45,031 nucleotides of DNA from Bacteroidales bacterium (GTDB lineage Bacteria > Bacteroidota > Bacteroidia > Bacteroidales > WCHB1-69). The stretch covers positions 1-45,031 of the forward strand of contig JAFZZK010000022.1 of assembly GCA_017615795.1 (NCBI GenBank), given 5' to 3'. The notes beneath the pieces were generated by a model. That model saw only the letters and a program-made list of their open reading frames with translations. It searched no databases and was not told the origin of the DNA. Made by a program: the position numbers and the translations under genes. Below, in pieces: positions 35,764 through 44,467 of the stretch (position 1 is the first letter of the stretch; every line of letters begins with the position of its first letter).

Positions 35764-36492
35764 CTATTTAACCACGAGTTTCTTGGTCAGCAGCATTCTG
35801 CCACTCTTGTCCTCCACGCCATAGAAATAGACGCCGTTGCGGAAGGATGTGAGATCAACATACATCTTACCGTTGTCGGAAAGGGGCTGGCTATAGACGG
35901 TGGCACCCGTAAGATTCTTGATAACCAGATTATTACCTTTGGCAAGGGAAGCATCGAATTCGACATTCACGCCGGAAGTGGCCGGGTTCGGGTATGCGCG
36001 CATAGACTCAAAATTGGCGGCATCGTCAATGCCCGTTGAGTTAGAATACTGCACATAAAAAACTTGCTGATCAGATGGATTGTTATCGTTGGTAAAGGCA
36101 AAACCCACCGTGGTAACACCCAACGCATTGGGCGTGAACGTGAAATGCAACACGCGTTCGTCAGAAATATCCACAGACTCGTTCGCCGCCAAAGAGATGG
36201 CAATTGGCGTGGCAAGGTCGCTTACGCACGTTCCAAACACGCAAAACAGCAGGCTGTGACCGGCTGCAATATCCTGACTAATTGCTTGCACATGACCACT
36301 ATAAGGATCTGACGACTCATTGGCATAAGTAATGACCGGACGCAGAATGTCCCTTCCGAAGTCATCGCTCGTATAGGCATACAGAATCGTATCCCCATTC
36401 CCAATGGCTTCACCCTGGTAATAAAGGTGCAATTGCTGTGCAGAAGCGGCCATGGATGCCAATATCAAAATGAGCGTAAAAAGTCTTTTCAT
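35764..36492 (-). CDS. T9SS type A sorting-domain protein
   Basis: 242 residues. Signal peptide 'MKRLFTLILILASMAASAQ', then a beta-rich region of about 140 residues without a recognised domain, then a C-terminal T9SS sorting signal (about 165-242): 'MRAYPNPATSGVNVEF', 'VIKNLTGATVYSQPL', 'GVYFYGVEDKSGRML' and terminal 'KKLVVK'. Proteins with this signal are exported through the type IX system and fixed to or released from the surface, so the organism likely has that machinery elsewhere. Its activity is unknown. A TATTTTTG box lies 21 bases upstream. Confidence 0.88.
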   Translation of the reverse strand: MKRLFTLILILASMAASAQQLHLYYQGEAIGNGDTILYAYTSDDFGRDILRPVITYANESSDPYSGHVQAISQDIAAGHSLLFCVFGTCVSDLATPIAISLAANESVDISDERVLHFTFTPNALGVTTVGFAFTNDNNPSDQQVFYVQYSNSTGIDDAANFESMRAYPNPATSGVNVEFDASLAKGNNLVIKNLTGATVYSQPLSDNGKMYVDLTSFRNGVYFYGVEDKSGRMLLTKKLVVK

Positions 36493-36512
36493 AATCGTGC
36501 GTTTTAATGCTG

Positions 36513-36520
36513 CAAAAATA
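36513..36520 (-). promoter_or_regulatory. -7 box (TATTTTTG) for the T9SS protein/DUF4271 unit
   Basis: Minus-strand TATTTTTG fits TAnnTTTG in the 130-base gap after the pseudouridine synthase gene; the rest of the gap is AT-rich with no clear hairpin. Confidence 0.5.
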
Positions 36521-36622
36521 CTAAAAAAAAGAACACTCTTATGGATTCCGGAAAAAAATAAAAGTTTAATCGAAACAAGTTTTTTTCAGCCAAAAAATCA
36601 GGTGATTGCAGGACACTATCCG

Positions 36623-37342
36623 TCACAGGAGATTGTCACCTTGCAAAATCTTCTCAAACAAAGGATTGAAAGGCGGTGCCTCCACGTCCACAATGATGTG
36701 GGAGACCGGATGCTCGAACCGCAACCGGCGGGCGTGCAGGCATATCGAGCCGTCTTCGTTGGACCGCCTAGCCCCGTATTTGAGGTCGCCCTTGATAGGG
36801 CATCCGATATGCGAAAGCTGCGCCCGGATCTGATGATGACGACCAGTCAACAGCTTAACTTCCAGCAAGCTATATCTCTCTGTCTTAACCAACACTTTAT
36901 ATTCGAGTTCAGCCCTTTGCGTGCCTTCCTTCTCCTCATCATAGACAAAGGTCCGGTTCTTGGCCTCATTCTTGACAAGCCAGTTCACCAGCCTGTTTTC
37001 AATCTGTTCAGGACATCCCTCCACGATAGCCCAGTATATCTTGTCGATATTGCGTTGCTTGACCACCTCTATCATCCGGGAGAGAGCCTTGGAGGTCTTG
37101 GTGAGGATAACGGCACCGCTGACGGGTCGGTCAATGCGATGCACCAACCCGCAGAAAACGTTGCCCGTCTTCTGTTTCTTCACCCGGATGTAGTCGCGCG
37201 CCATGTCCTGCAACGACTTGTCCCCCGTAACATCGTATTGCACAGGTTCCTTGGCCTGTTTGTTGACGATGAGGAGATGGTTGTCCTCGTACAGGACGCG
37301 GTCCTCCGTGAGGATGGGGCCATCAATATTGTTCGGATTCAT
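36623..37342 (-). CDS. RluA-family pseudouridine synthase
   Basis: 239 residues from the ATG at 37342. Converts uridine to pseudouridine in RNA. The catalytic motif 'HRIDRPVSG' has Asp71; '[20 protein letters not shown]' and 'DLKYGA' are the other RluA-family blocks. There is no N-terminal S4 domain, so this is the short form similar to RluA/RluC-type single-domain enzymes or TruC; the exact target is not predictable. Its first 20 bases overlap the end of panB in a different frame. Confidence 0.88.
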   Translation of the reverse strand: MNPNNIDGPILTEDRVLYEDNHLLIVNKQAKEPVQYDVTGDKSLQDMARDYIRVKKQKTGNVFCGLVHRIDRPVSGAVILTKTSKALSRMIEVVKQRNIDKIYWAIVEGCPEQIENRLVNWLVKNEAKNRTFVYDEEKEGTQRAELEYKVLVKTERYSLLEVKLLTGRHHQIRAQLSHIGCPIKGDLKYGARRSNEDGSICLHARRLRFEHPVSHIIVDVEAPPFNPLFEKILQGDNLL

Positions 37343-38144
37343 TGGGGAAATCGCAGTTTTTGACGTCATCAATATAATGCTCGATGGCACCCACAATCTC
37401 CTCGCTGAGATTCAGATAGCGGCGCAGGAAGCGTGGTGAGAACTGCTGGGTGATGCCCATCATGTCGTGGAACACCAGCACTTGTCCGCTGGTGGCGCCG
37501 CCGGCACCGATACCGATGGTGGGAATATGCAGCGTCTCCGTCACTTTCGCGGCCAGTGTCGCGGGAATCTTCTCCAGCACAAGGGAGAAGCAACCGTGTT
37601 CTTCCAACAGTTTGGCGTTTTCCAGCAGCTGACTCGCCTCCTCCTCAGTGGTGGCGCGCACCGCGTAGGTGCCAAACTTGTTGATGGACTGCGGAGTAAG
37701 GCCAAGGTGCCCCATCACGGGAATGCCCGCGCTGAGGATGCGGTCAACGGACTCGATGATCTCCTCGCCGCCTTCCAGCTTGATGGCATCCGCACCCGAC
37801 TCCTTCATGATGCGGATGGCGGAGCTGAGGGCCATCTTGGAGTTGCCCTGGTAGGTGCCGAAAGGCATATCCACCACGACGAGCGCGCGCTTGACGGCAC
37901 GCACCACCGAAGATGCGTGGTATATCATCTCATCGAGTGTGATCGGCAGCGTAGTCTTGTAACCCGCCATCACATTGGCAGCGGAGTCTCCCACCAGCAC
38001 CACATCGATTTTGGCCATATCCAGCAACGTGGCAATGGAATAGTCATACGCCGTGAGCATCGCGATACGCTCGCCCTCATTGCGCATACGTTGTAACGTA
38101 TTGGTAGTTATTTTGTTAACATTACTTGACAAATATTGTGACAT
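37323..38144 (-). CDS. panB: 3-methyl-2-oxobutanoate hydroxymethyltransferase
   Basis: 273 residues from the ATG at 38144. First step of pantothenate (coenzyme A) synthesis: adds a hydroxymethyl group from methylene-tetrahydrofolate to ketoisovalerate. Conserved stretches: '[20 protein letters not shown]', '[13 protein letters not shown]', '[10 protein letters not shown]', 'AIKLEGGEE', '[11 protein letters not shown]' and '[20 protein letters not shown]'. The Bacteroidota form fits this length. A TACTTTTG box lies about 19 bases upstream. Confidence 0.96.
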   Translation of the reverse strand: MSQYLSSNVNKITTNTLQRMRNEGERIAMLTAYDYSIATLLDMAKIDVVLVGDSAANVMAGYKTTLPITLDEMIYHASSVVRAVKRALVVVDMPFGTYQGNSKMALSSAIRIMKESGADAIKLEGGEEIIESVDRILSAGIPVMGHLGLTPQSINKFGTYAVRATTEEEASQLLENAKLLEEHGCFSLVLEKIPATLAAKVTETLHIPTIGIGAGGATSGQVLVFHDMMGITQQFSPRFLRRYLNLSEEIVGAIEHYIDDVKNCDFPNESEQY

Positions 38145-38162
38145 AGTTATGTTTTTAGGCCG

Positions 38163-38170
38163 CAAAAGTA
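38163..38170 (-). promoter_or_regulatory. -7 box (TACTTTTG) for panB
   Basis: Minus-strand TACTTTTG matches TAnnTTTG; it lies in the 63-base gap between the M50-like gene stop and the panB start. Confidence 0.55.
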
Positions 38171-38207
38171 GAAAAAAAACATTTTATTCGCCGATATGAC
38201 ATTATTT

Positions 38208-38912
38208 TTATAGAAGCATCAGCACCATCCTGTAACTCACCCAACCTGTATAGGCCAAAAACAACAAAGCCCACAGAAAGGCGGGCAGATGCGTCAGCTT
38301 GGCCAGGTTGGTGGCATCGCCGGCCTTGTTGCCGTCGCGCAAAGCCAGCACCACAATGGTAATCGACGAGGTGACAGACTCGGCCAGGATAACGGCAGCA
38401 TAGAACAGGGCAGCATACTGCAAGTGCGAAGCGTTACCATAGTACAGCAACACGCCGTTGACCGCACAGAAAAGCAACACCCACAGCACCCCGTACCAGT
38501 TGCGTATCCAGAAGAGCAACATCAGTACAAAGAGCACCGACAAGCCAATCACCAGCCCCTTCTCCGCGCCCTGGCCGATCAGATAGAAGGCCAGCCACGC
38601 CACCGATGCAGCAAACGGATAGCCCGCTATGGAAACCAGAAACGCGCCGACCTTCGAGTCCGACTTGGTGGTGGTTGAGCCCGACGTGTCGTTAAACAGT
38701 TCTATTCTTTCCACACTGCCGCCCGTCAGCAATGCCATCAATGCATGCCCGAACTCATGCAGGGCCGTGTTGATAATGTTGAAGAACTTACCCACCACAG
38801 GTATGCGCGGCAACAGAAAACCCAATGCGAAAAAGAGCATCAACAGCCAGTTGGACTTGACGAAATCCAACACCATCGTTGTGTCAATATGGGATACAAG
38901 AAGAGAACTCAT
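38208..38912 (-). CDS. M50-type membrane metallopeptidase-like protein
   Basis: 234 residues with about six membrane helices. 'ALHEFGHALMALLTGG' gives the zinc motif HExxH (His52, Glu53, His56) inside a hydrophobic helix, as in the M50B group of intramembrane peptidases. The usual second zinc motif with an Asp (NxxPxxxxDG) is not evident. It resembles a Bacteroidota family annotated only as M50 peptidase; substrate unknown. It starts 18 bases after the ankyrin-like gene, so the two are likely co-transcribed. Confidence 0.75.
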   Translation of the reverse strand: MSSLLVSHIDTTMVLDFVKSNWLLMLFFALGFLLPRIPVVGKFFNIINTALHEFGHALMALLTGGSVERIELFNDTSGSTTTKSDSKVGAFLVSIAGYPFAASVAWLAFYLIGQGAEKGLVIGLSVLFVLMLLFWIRNWYGVLWVLLFCAVNGVLLYYGNASHLQYAALFYAAVILAESVTSSITIVVLALRDGNKAGDATNLAKLTHLPAFLWALLFLAYTGWVSYRMVLMLL

Positions 38913-38930
38913 TCCTGTGACAAAAGCCTA

Positions 38931-39350
38931 TCAGCTTCTCCTGAACTTGTGGATGTCGGAGGAGTCCCACGACTGATGCATCAGAATCTGCTGTATTTCA
39001 TTGATGATCAGCACGAACAATTTCAAATCCTTTTCGGCAAACCATTTCATTGCCGGCACGTTCTTGCGACAGGCCGCCGCAAACATCAGCAAGAAATCGC
39101 AATGATACTTCTGCAGCCACTCTATCGCCTCGGGCTCGTCGTCGATGGCATTGCTGAGCACAGCAAACTCGGGATAACCGTTATCCAACAGCCACTGCAT
39201 GGCAGCCACATTGGAGTGAATCCCCTGCGCCAAGGCCTCCAATTCCGGAAAGCCGTTCTGCATCAGGAACTCGCTGAATTTCTTGTCGCCTTTCAGGCTC
39301 ATATAGAAAGCCAGCAAAATTTTGGTATCGTAGTCGGTGAGGCAATGCAT
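38931..39350 (-). CDS. Small ankyrin-like repeat protein, function unknown
   Basis: 139 residues, no signal peptide or membrane helix. Three tandem units of about 32 residues share the pattern A-[MI]-[QEK]-W-[LF]: 'AAMQWLLDNGYPEFAVLSNA', 'EAIEWLQKYHCDFLLMFAAA' and 'PAMKWFAEKDLKLFVLIINE', with a weaker first unit before them. This is close to ankyrin-type helix-turn-helix repeats and suggests a small protein-binding role. Similar hypothetical proteins occur in Bacteroidota. It precedes the M50-like gene by 18 bases. Confidence 0.6.
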   Translation of the reverse strand: MHCLTDYDTKILLAFYMSLKGDKKFSEFLMQNGFPELEALAQGIHSNVAAMQWLLDNGYPEFAVLSNAIDDEPEAIEWLQKYHCDFLLMFAAACRKNVPAMKWFAEKDLKLFVLIINEIQQILMHQSWDSSDIHKFRRS

Positions 39351-39360
39351 AGGGAGGAGG

Positions 39361-39390
39361 TAAGAAGTTAAGAAACTAAGAAGTTAACTT
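39361..39390. repeat. Short AAGAAGTTAA-type direct repeats
   Basis: TAAGAAGTTA, AGAAACTAAG and AAGTTAAC repeat imperfectly just upstream of the ankyrin-like gene. Probably low-complexity spacer DNA. Confidence 0.5.
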
Positions 39391-39432
39391 GGAGTGCAAT
39401 TAATTTGTTAAGCTACAGATGGGAAGGACATC

Positions 39433-39520
39433 GCCAACAGCCAACAGCCATAGTTCATAGCTCATAGTTCAAAAGCAATAGCCCAAAGACCAACACCCAA
39501 CAGCCAATAGCCAATAGCCA
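39433..39520. repeat. Degenerate tandem repeats of CAACAGCCAATAGCC type
   Basis: About 88 bases made of 7- and 14-base units such as CCAACAG, CCAATAG and TTCATAGCTCATAG, ending at the glnS stop codon. Similar tracts are known from other Bacteroidota spacers. Length varies between units, so it is slippage-prone DNA rather than a CRISPR. Confidence 0.75.
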
Positions 39521-41152
39521 CTACTGCTTCAAACTCACAGTCTTATTGAACACCAATTTTCCCTCTGTGGAGTCGGGGTCGGCGTAGAAATAGCCGAGGC
39601 GCTCGAACTGGAAGTGCTTGATGGCCATTGCCTTCTCCAAGGTCAGGGCAGGTTCCACCCAAGCCTCGGTCACCACGAGGGAGTTGGGGTTGAGGTTGTC
39701 GAGGAAAGTCTTGCCTTCGTCGCAGTTGTCCGGATCCTCCACATTGAAGAGACGGTCGAACAGGCGCACCTCAGCTTTCTTGGAGTGAGCCACTGAAGCC
39801 CAGTGTATGGTGGCCTTCACCTTGCGGTTGCTGTCGGGCATACCGCTCTTGGTGTTGGGGTCGTAAGTGCAGTGAATCTCGGTGATGTTGCCGTCGTCGT
39901 CCTTGACAATGTGGGTACATTTGATGATATAAGCATACTTGAGGCGCACCTCACGGTCGATAGAGAGGCGGTAGAACTTCTTGTCGGCGTTCTCGCGGAA
40001 GTCGGCGCGCTCAATCCAGAGTTCCTTGGAGAAGGGCACAGTGCGGGTGCCGGCCTCGGGATCTTCCGGATTGTTGATGGCGGTCATCTCTTCCACTTGG
40101 CCGTCGGGATAGTTGTCGATGATGAGCTTGACGGGATCCAGCACAGCCATCGTGCGAATGGCGGTCTTGTTGAGGTCCTCGCGGGCACAGAACTCGAGCA
40201 GGGAGACGTCGATGATATTGTCGCGCTTGGCCACGCCGACGGTCTCGGCGAAATTGCGGATAGAGGCGGGCGTGTAGCCACGGCGGCGCAGACCGCAGAT
40301 GGTCGGCATACGGGGGTCATCCCAGCCGTTGACATAGTGTTCCTTCACCAGTTGCAGCAGTTTGCGCTTGCTCATGATGGTATAAGTCATATTAAGGCGG
40401 GCGAACTCGATCTGTTGCGGGTGATGGATGCGCAGCGCTTCGCAGAACCAGTCATAGAGTGGGCGGTGCACCTCGAACTCGAGGGTGCAGATGGAGTGGG
40501 TGATGCCCTCTATGGAGTCGCTTTGGCCGTGGGCAAAGTCATACATCGGGTAGATGCACCACTTGTCGCCGGTGCGGTGGTGCGAGGCGTGCAGGATGCG
40601 GTACATGATGGGGTCGCGGAAATGCATGTTGGGCGAAGCCATATCGATTTTGGCACGCAGCACGCGGCTGCCGTCGGGAAACTCGCCGGCGCGCATCCGG
40701 CGGAAGAGGTCGAGATTCTCCTCCACGGAGCGGTTGCGATAGGGGCTCTCGACACCGGGTGCCGTGGGCACTCCCCTACCCTTGCTGATTTCCTCCTGGG
40801 TCTGGTCGTCCACGTATGCCAACCCCTCATTGATGAGCTGTTCAGCCCAGAGGTACAGTTGATCGAAATAGTCGGAAGCATAGAACTCGGCAGCCCATTG
40901 GAAACCCAACCAATGGATGTCCTCGCGGATGGAATCGACGTACTCGGTGTCCTCCTTTACAGGATTGGTGTCGTCAAAACGCAGGTTGCAGAGGCCGTGG
41001 TATTTCTCCGCCATCCCGAAGTTGATGCAGATGGACTTGGCGTGTCCGATATGGAGATAGCCGTTGGGCTCGGGCGGGAATCGCGTCTGGACCTTCGCAC
41101 CGTTTTTACCATTTTGAATATCTTCTTCAATAATTTGTTCAATGAAATTCAT
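39521..41152 (-). CDS. glnS: Glutamine--tRNA ligase
   Basis: 543 residues. A class I synthetase that charges tRNA-Gln directly. The HIGH motif is in '[20 protein letters not shown]' (about 26-45); the KMSKS-type loop reads '[11 protein letters not shown]'; the C-terminal half is the beta-barrel anticodon-binding domain ('[20 protein letters not shown]', '[12 protein letters not shown]'). Length agrees with bacterial GlnRS. Presence of both GlnS and AsnS here means amide aminoacyl-tRNAs can be made directly. A TATTTTTG box lies about 32 bases upstream and repeats follow the stop. Confidence 0.96.
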   Translation of the reverse strand: MNFIEQIIEEDIQNGKNGAKVQTRFPPEPNGYLHIGHAKSICINFGMAEKYHGLCNLRFDDTNPVKEDTEYVDSIREDIHWLGFQWAAEFYASDYFDQLYLWAEQLINEGLAYVDDQTQEEISKGRGVPTAPGVESPYRNRSVEENLDLFRRMRAGEFPDGSRVLRAKIDMASPNMHFRDPIMYRILHASHHRTGDKWCIYPMYDFAHGQSDSIEGITHSICTLEFEVHRPLYDWFCEALRIHHPQQIEFARLNMTYTIMSKRKLLQLVKEHYVNGWDDPRMPTICGLRRRGYTPASIRNFAETVGVAKRDNIIDVSLLEFCAREDLNKTAIRTMAVLDPVKLIIDNYPDGQVEEMTAINNPEDPEAGTRTVPFSKELWIERADFRENADKKFYRLSIDREVRLKYAYIIKCTHIVKDDDGNITEIHCTYDPNTKSGMPDSNRKVKATIHWASVAHSKKAEVRLFDRLFNVEDPDNCDEGKTFLDNLNPNSLVVTEAWVEPALTLEKAMAIKHFQFERLGYFYADPDSTEGKLVFNKTVSLKQ

Positions 41153-41183
41153 ACCTTCTTTTTTTACCGTTTAAAACAAGCCG

Positions 41184-41191
41184 CAAAAATA
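41184..41191 (-). promoter_or_regulatory. -7 box (TATTTTTG) for glnS
   Basis: Minus-strand TATTTTTG, one base away from the T tract of the preceding terminator. The box and terminator tail nearly merge. Confidence 0.5.
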
Positions 41192-41192
41192 C

Positions 41193-41232
41193 AAAAAAGC
41201 GGTTTACGATGACAAAGGTCCGCGCAAACCGC
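41193..41232 (-). terminator. Terminator after the lipoprotein/beta-barrel pair
   Basis: Minus-strand GCGGTTT (41226-41232) pairs with AAACCGC (41199-41205), 7 bp with a 20-base loop, followed by six T (41193-41198). It lies 24 bases past the lipoprotein stop. Confidence 0.7.
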
Positions 41233-41255
41233 CATATTTTTTTTATCGGCACCGA

Positions 41256-42194
41256 CTATCGCAACACATCCACAGTGCTTCTTACGCCTCCATAGGGCCA
41301 ATCGGCCACGTGATTGTGGAAGCTGAGGCGCACCTTCCTGTGCTGCACATCGCCATCAGGGAGGAACTGTGCCTGCACAGTCTGTTCCTGGAGAAGGTCG
41401 CCGTCGCGTCCCCTTCCACCGTTCACCACTATGTTCAGTTTGCCGTCGTTCCAGACATCCCACCCATCGCAGAACAGAGGCTCTTCCACCTGGAAAAACA
41501 TCGTCACAAACTGCGATTCCGTGGAGTACTCATCATAGTATTCGTTTTTCTGGAAATCGATGCAGCCTCTGCCCTCCACATAATATCCGCCATCCCGCAG
41601 GTCACGCAACACCGACTGGTCTGGCGTATAGAGGGTTAGGGCAAGATACCTGGGGGAACCGAGATAGCCCTCCTCCACCGGATCCACATCCACCCTCCAG
41701 CGGCCAGGGGCGGTGCAGGCCACAATGGCCGGAGTCACAGGGCTGTCGAACGAGGTGTGGCCGATATATGAAACGCCGTCCACCATAGTGTTGCCTGGCT
41801 CATAGCCTTGCAAAAACGACCGCATCGTCCATTCTGCACCGGGTTCCGACAGGAGACGGTTGTTCGTGACGATCTCGTAAGCTTCCTGCCCGTTTCTCGA
41901 TAACATCCACGTGCCATTGAGCTCGTCAGTGCATTGGAAAGTGTAATTGGGGAAGTAGAGGGAAGTCACTGCTAACCGTTCGTTCTCGGAGGCAGCAAGC
42001 CACACATTGAAATTGAACGCCACATTGGCGAATCGCATCTCGCCATAGCGGAGGCCATAACGCCAGTAGGAGAATATGTGGTAGGCCTCTTTTGTGGCCA
42101 GGGTCTCGTCATAATCCGTAGGTTCAACCACACAACTGTTGGCGAGGGGCAGCAACAGCAAGGCCGTTGCAATAATACTTATCCATCTTTTCAT
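41256..42194 (-). CDS. Lipoprotein of unknown function
   Basis: 312 residues from the ATG at 42194 (another ATG three codons earlier at 42203 is possible). The signal peptide 'RWISIIATALLLLPLANSC' ends in a lipobox, so the protein is lipid-anchored. The body is beta-rich with many aromatic residues and acidic patches; no domain is recognised. It starts 18 bases after the stop of a beta-barrel gene, and a terminator follows, so the two form a unit that probably sits together in the outer membrane. Confidence 0.65.
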   Translation of the reverse strand: MKRWISIIATALLLLPLANSCVVEPTDYDETLATKEAYHIFSYWRYGLRYGEMRFANVAFNFNVWLAASENERLAVTSLYFPNYTFQCTDELNGTWMLSRNGQEAYEIVTNNRLLSEPGAEWTMRSFLQGYEPGNTMVDGVSYIGHTSFDSPVTPAIVACTAPGRWRVDVDPVEEGYLGSPRYLALTLYTPDQSVLRDLRDGGYYVEGRGCIDFQKNEYYDEYSTESQFVTMFFQVEEPLFCDGWDVWNDGKLNIVVNGGRGRDGDLLQEQTVQAQFLPDGDVQHRKVRLSFHNHVADWPYGGVRSTVDVLR

Positions 42195-42212
42195 AGAGAT
42201 CATATTTTGGGA

Positions 42213-42866
42213 TTATTCATCTTTTTTAACATTGAAGCGGTATCCTATGCCCGCTTGTACAAAGCCCTTGTACCCGACACCTATTTCTGTGAAACCAAAA
42301 AAACGGTATCCTGCGGAGACGCCAAATGCAGTGAACTGGAAGGCGGGATGGAAATAGATATCCATGTTATCGGCCTCTTTCTCAAAGTTGAGCAGGAATC
42401 CGGTGGAGATTCCCGAATAGAGGGTCACGTACTTCTTGTTAAGGTAGGAGAACCGGACGGCAGGAAGGAAGGCTACCTGGGTCTCGGTGTGGTTGTAGAG
42501 ATAATCCCCGTTACGGGCGTCGTACACCTTGCCGAAGACACCCATATAGGAGACCGAGCCCCCGAGCCAAAGGAAGTTGCGCAGTCGGAACATATAGCCA
42601 ATTGAAATCGGGCAAGTGGCGACATAATCCGTATGGTAGGTCGTGGGCGCGAACCAGTCGTTCAATGATTCCTCCGGCCTCCAACAATCCCAAATAAACT
42701 TATCCCACACACCGTGTCTTTGGAAAGAAGCCATAGCCGGATCACCAACCCCGAGGCTAAACTCGTGACGTGGAAACAACTGTCGCCAATCCTGTCCATT
42801 CTCCTGCGCAAAACCTGAAACAGCCATCAAAAGAAGCAACACACCAACAAAGAGACTTTTTTTCAT
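42213..42866 (-). CDS. Outer-membrane beta-barrel protein, function unknown
   Basis: 217 residues. Signal peptide 'MKKSLFVGVLLLLMAVSGFAQ', then repeated amphipathic strands ('SIGYMFRLRNFLWLGGSVSY', 'AVRFSYLNKKYVTLYSGIST', 'FGVSAGYRFFGFTEIGVGY', 'VQAGIGYRFNVKKDE') that suggest an eight- to ten-stranded barrel. No enzyme motif. Upstream of, and probably co-transcribed with, the lipoprotein gene; divergent from gcvT. Confidence 0.7.
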   Translation of the reverse strand: MKKSLFVGVLLLLMAVSGFAQENGQDWRQLFPRHEFSLGVGDPAMASFQRHGVWDKFIWDCWRPEESLNDWFAPTTYHTDYVATCPISIGYMFRLRNFLWLGGSVSYMGVFGKVYDARNGDYLYNHTETQVAFLPAVRFSYLNKKYVTLYSGISTGFLLNFEKEADNMDIYFHPAFQFTAFGVSAGYRFFGFTEIGVGYKGFVQAGIGYRFNVKKDE

Positions 42867-42934
42867 AGATGAGAGTTTTATAAAAACATTATGTCAACGC
42901 GGATTCTGAAAAAAAATTGTGAGCGTCTGTTTTT

Positions 42935-42968
42935 TTTGTGTGTTGTGCCGTTCTTTTTCGTATTTTTG
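42935..42968 (+). promoter_or_regulatory. Promoter for gcvT
   Basis: TATTTTTG at 42961-42968 (-7 box) with TTTG at 42935-42938 (22-base spacing). The start codon at 43015 leaves a leader of about 40 bases, with no glycine-riboswitch-like structure visible. Confidence 0.6.
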
Positions 42969-43014
42969 CCGCCGTTTAAAACCGAATATCCATTCAAAAA
43001 TTAAAATTATTACT

Positions 43015-44109
43015 ATGAAAGAAACCGTTTACAGAGCGACACACGAGAAACTCGGTGCCAAAATGGAAGAGTTCGCGGGCTTCTATATGCCCATTCAATA
43101 CGACAGCATCACGAACGAGCACCTTCAGGTGAGAAACAAGGTCGGCGTGTTCGACGTCTCCCACATGGGCGAGTTCACCGTGAAAGGCCCGAAAGCCCTG
43201 GCCCTTCTCCAGCACATCACCACCAACGATGTGGCGGCCCTCTATCCCGGCAAGGTGCAGTATTCCTGCTTCCCCAACGGCAAGGGCGGTATCGTGGATG
43301 ACCTGCTGGTCTATAACCTCCACGACGAAGACTATCTCCTCGTCGTCAATGCCGCCAACATTGACAAAGACTGGGCATGGGTGGTTGAGCAAAACAAGAA
43401 CTTCGGCGCCGAGATCGAGAACATCTCCGACAACGTCTCCCAGTTGGCCGTCCAGGGTCCTCTGGCTCTCAAGGCGATGCAAAAGCTCACCGACGCTTCC
43501 GTGATCGATATGGAATACTACACCAACAAGATCATCAAGTTCGCCGGTTTCGACAATATCCTCTTCTCCACCACGGGCTACACCGGCTCCGGCGGCTGCG
43601 AGATCTATTTCCCCAACGAGGTGGCTCTCCAGATGTGGGATGCCGTCTTTGAGGCTGGCGCCGAATTCGACATCAAGCCGATCGGTCTGGGCGCACGCGA
43701 CACCCTCCGTCTCGAAATGGGCTTCTGCCTCTACGGCCACGAGATCGACGACACCATCTCCCCCATCGAGGCTGGTTTAGGCTGGATCACCAAGTTTGTG
43801 GATGGCAAGGACTTCATCGACCGTAAGTTCATGGAGGATCTGAAAGCGAACGGCGTGACCCGCAGAATCGCCGGTTTCGAACTGATCGACCGCGGCATTC
43901 CGAGAAACGGCTATGAAGTGTGCGACGCTGAGGGCAACGTCATCGGCGAAGTACGCTCCGGCACCTTCGGCCCGTCCGTCAACAAAGGCATCGGCACAGC
44001 CCTCATCAAGAAGGAATTCGCCAAAGCCGGCACGGAAATCTTCATCAAGGTGCGCAACCGCCTCCTGAAGGCCGTCACCGTGAAGATGCCGTTCTACAAA
44101 CCCGAATAA
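43015..44109 (+). CDS. gcvT: Aminomethyltransferase (glycine cleavage T protein)
   Basis: 364 residues from the ATG at 43015; the upstream part of the frame holds the promoter and is not coding. In the glycine cleavage system GcvT transfers the methylene group from the lipoyl H protein to tetrahydrofolate, releasing ammonia. Typical stretches: '[20 protein letters not shown]', '[17 protein letters not shown]', '[13 protein letters not shown]', '[20 protein letters not shown]' and '[20 protein letters not shown]'. Length is normal. The other glycine-cleavage genes are not adjacent; a terminator follows directly, so it is transcribed alone. Confidence 0.95.
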   Translation: MKETVYRATHEKLGAKMEEFAGFYMPIQYDSITNEHLQVRNKVGVFDVSHMGEFTVKGPKALALLQHITTNDVAALYPGKVQYSCFPNGKGGIVDDLLVYNLHDEDYLLVVNAANIDKDWAWVVEQNKNFGAEIENISDNVSQLAVQGPLALKAMQKLTDASVIDMEYYTNKIIKFAGFDNILFSTTGYTGSGGCEIYFPNEVALQMWDAVFEAGAEFDIKPIGLGARDTLRLEMGFCLYGHEIDDTISPIEAGLGWITKFVDGKDFIDRKFMEDLKANGVTRRIAGFELIDRGIPRNGYEVCDAEGNVIGEVRSGTFGPSVNKGIGTALIKKEFAKAGTEIFIKVRNRLLKAVTVKMPFYKPE

Positions 44110-44135
44110 TCCGGAATTGTTTTATTATCAATATC

Positions 44136-44174
44136 AATGTAGAGACGTTTCGTGAAACGTCTCTACATTTTTTT
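44136..44174 (+). terminator. Palindromic intrinsic terminator of gcvT
   Basis: 16-bp perfect stem (44136-44151 with 44154-44169), 2-base loop, then seven T (44168-44174). The stem includes GAGACG...CGTCTC, shared with the palindrome at 12345-12366. Confidence 0.88.
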
Positions 44175-44182
44175 AACCAAAA

Positions 44183-44386
44183 ATGAATCTCACATCCTCT
44201 TCCGGCGAAATCACCTCCTCGTTCGAGAACATCTCGGATGTGTTCACGGCCTATTCGGAAATCCCGTCCGAAGGTTTCAACCGTCTATTCAAGGCACAGC
44301 GGTACGGCAAGTGGTATGTGCTCAAGGGGTTGAAGCCTGAACACCAGCACAAGCATCTCTATGACGAACTTCTGACACCTCCGTGA
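44183..44386 (+). pseudogene. Truncated protein-kinase start
   Basis: 67 codons. Residues 30-60 ('GFNRLFKAQRYGKWYVLKGL') resemble the glycine-rich loop and ATP-binding Lys strand at the beginning of Bacteroidota serine/threonine-kinase-like proteins, and 'HLYDELL' would start helix C. The reading frame then diverges ('LTPP') and stops; nothing of the remaining 200 or more kinase residues follows. The break lies near 44375, where sequence on the other strand starts to look coding. Likely a remnant left by a rearrangement. Identification from a short stretch, so moderate. Confidence 0.5.
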
Positions 44387-44467
44387 GGCCGCCCTTGTTG
44401 CCCACCACAAAAAGGATCGGCGGGTTGTGGCCGCGCACGAAGTTGTTGTTTTCTACTTTATTGTTTT
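44375..44467 (-). other. Orphan reading frame fragment next to the kinase break
   Basis: The minus strand has an open frame here containing 'NFVRGHNPPILFVVGNKGG', GC-rich and protein-like, but without start or stop of its own and in a different frame from the ATPase gene upstream. Not recognised. It probably belonged to another gene before the rearrangement. Confidence 0.3.

Noticed and set aside
39433-39520. Possible CRISPR-like array
   Set aside because: The units are short (7-14 bases), contiguous and degenerate, with no spacers and no cas genes nearby.
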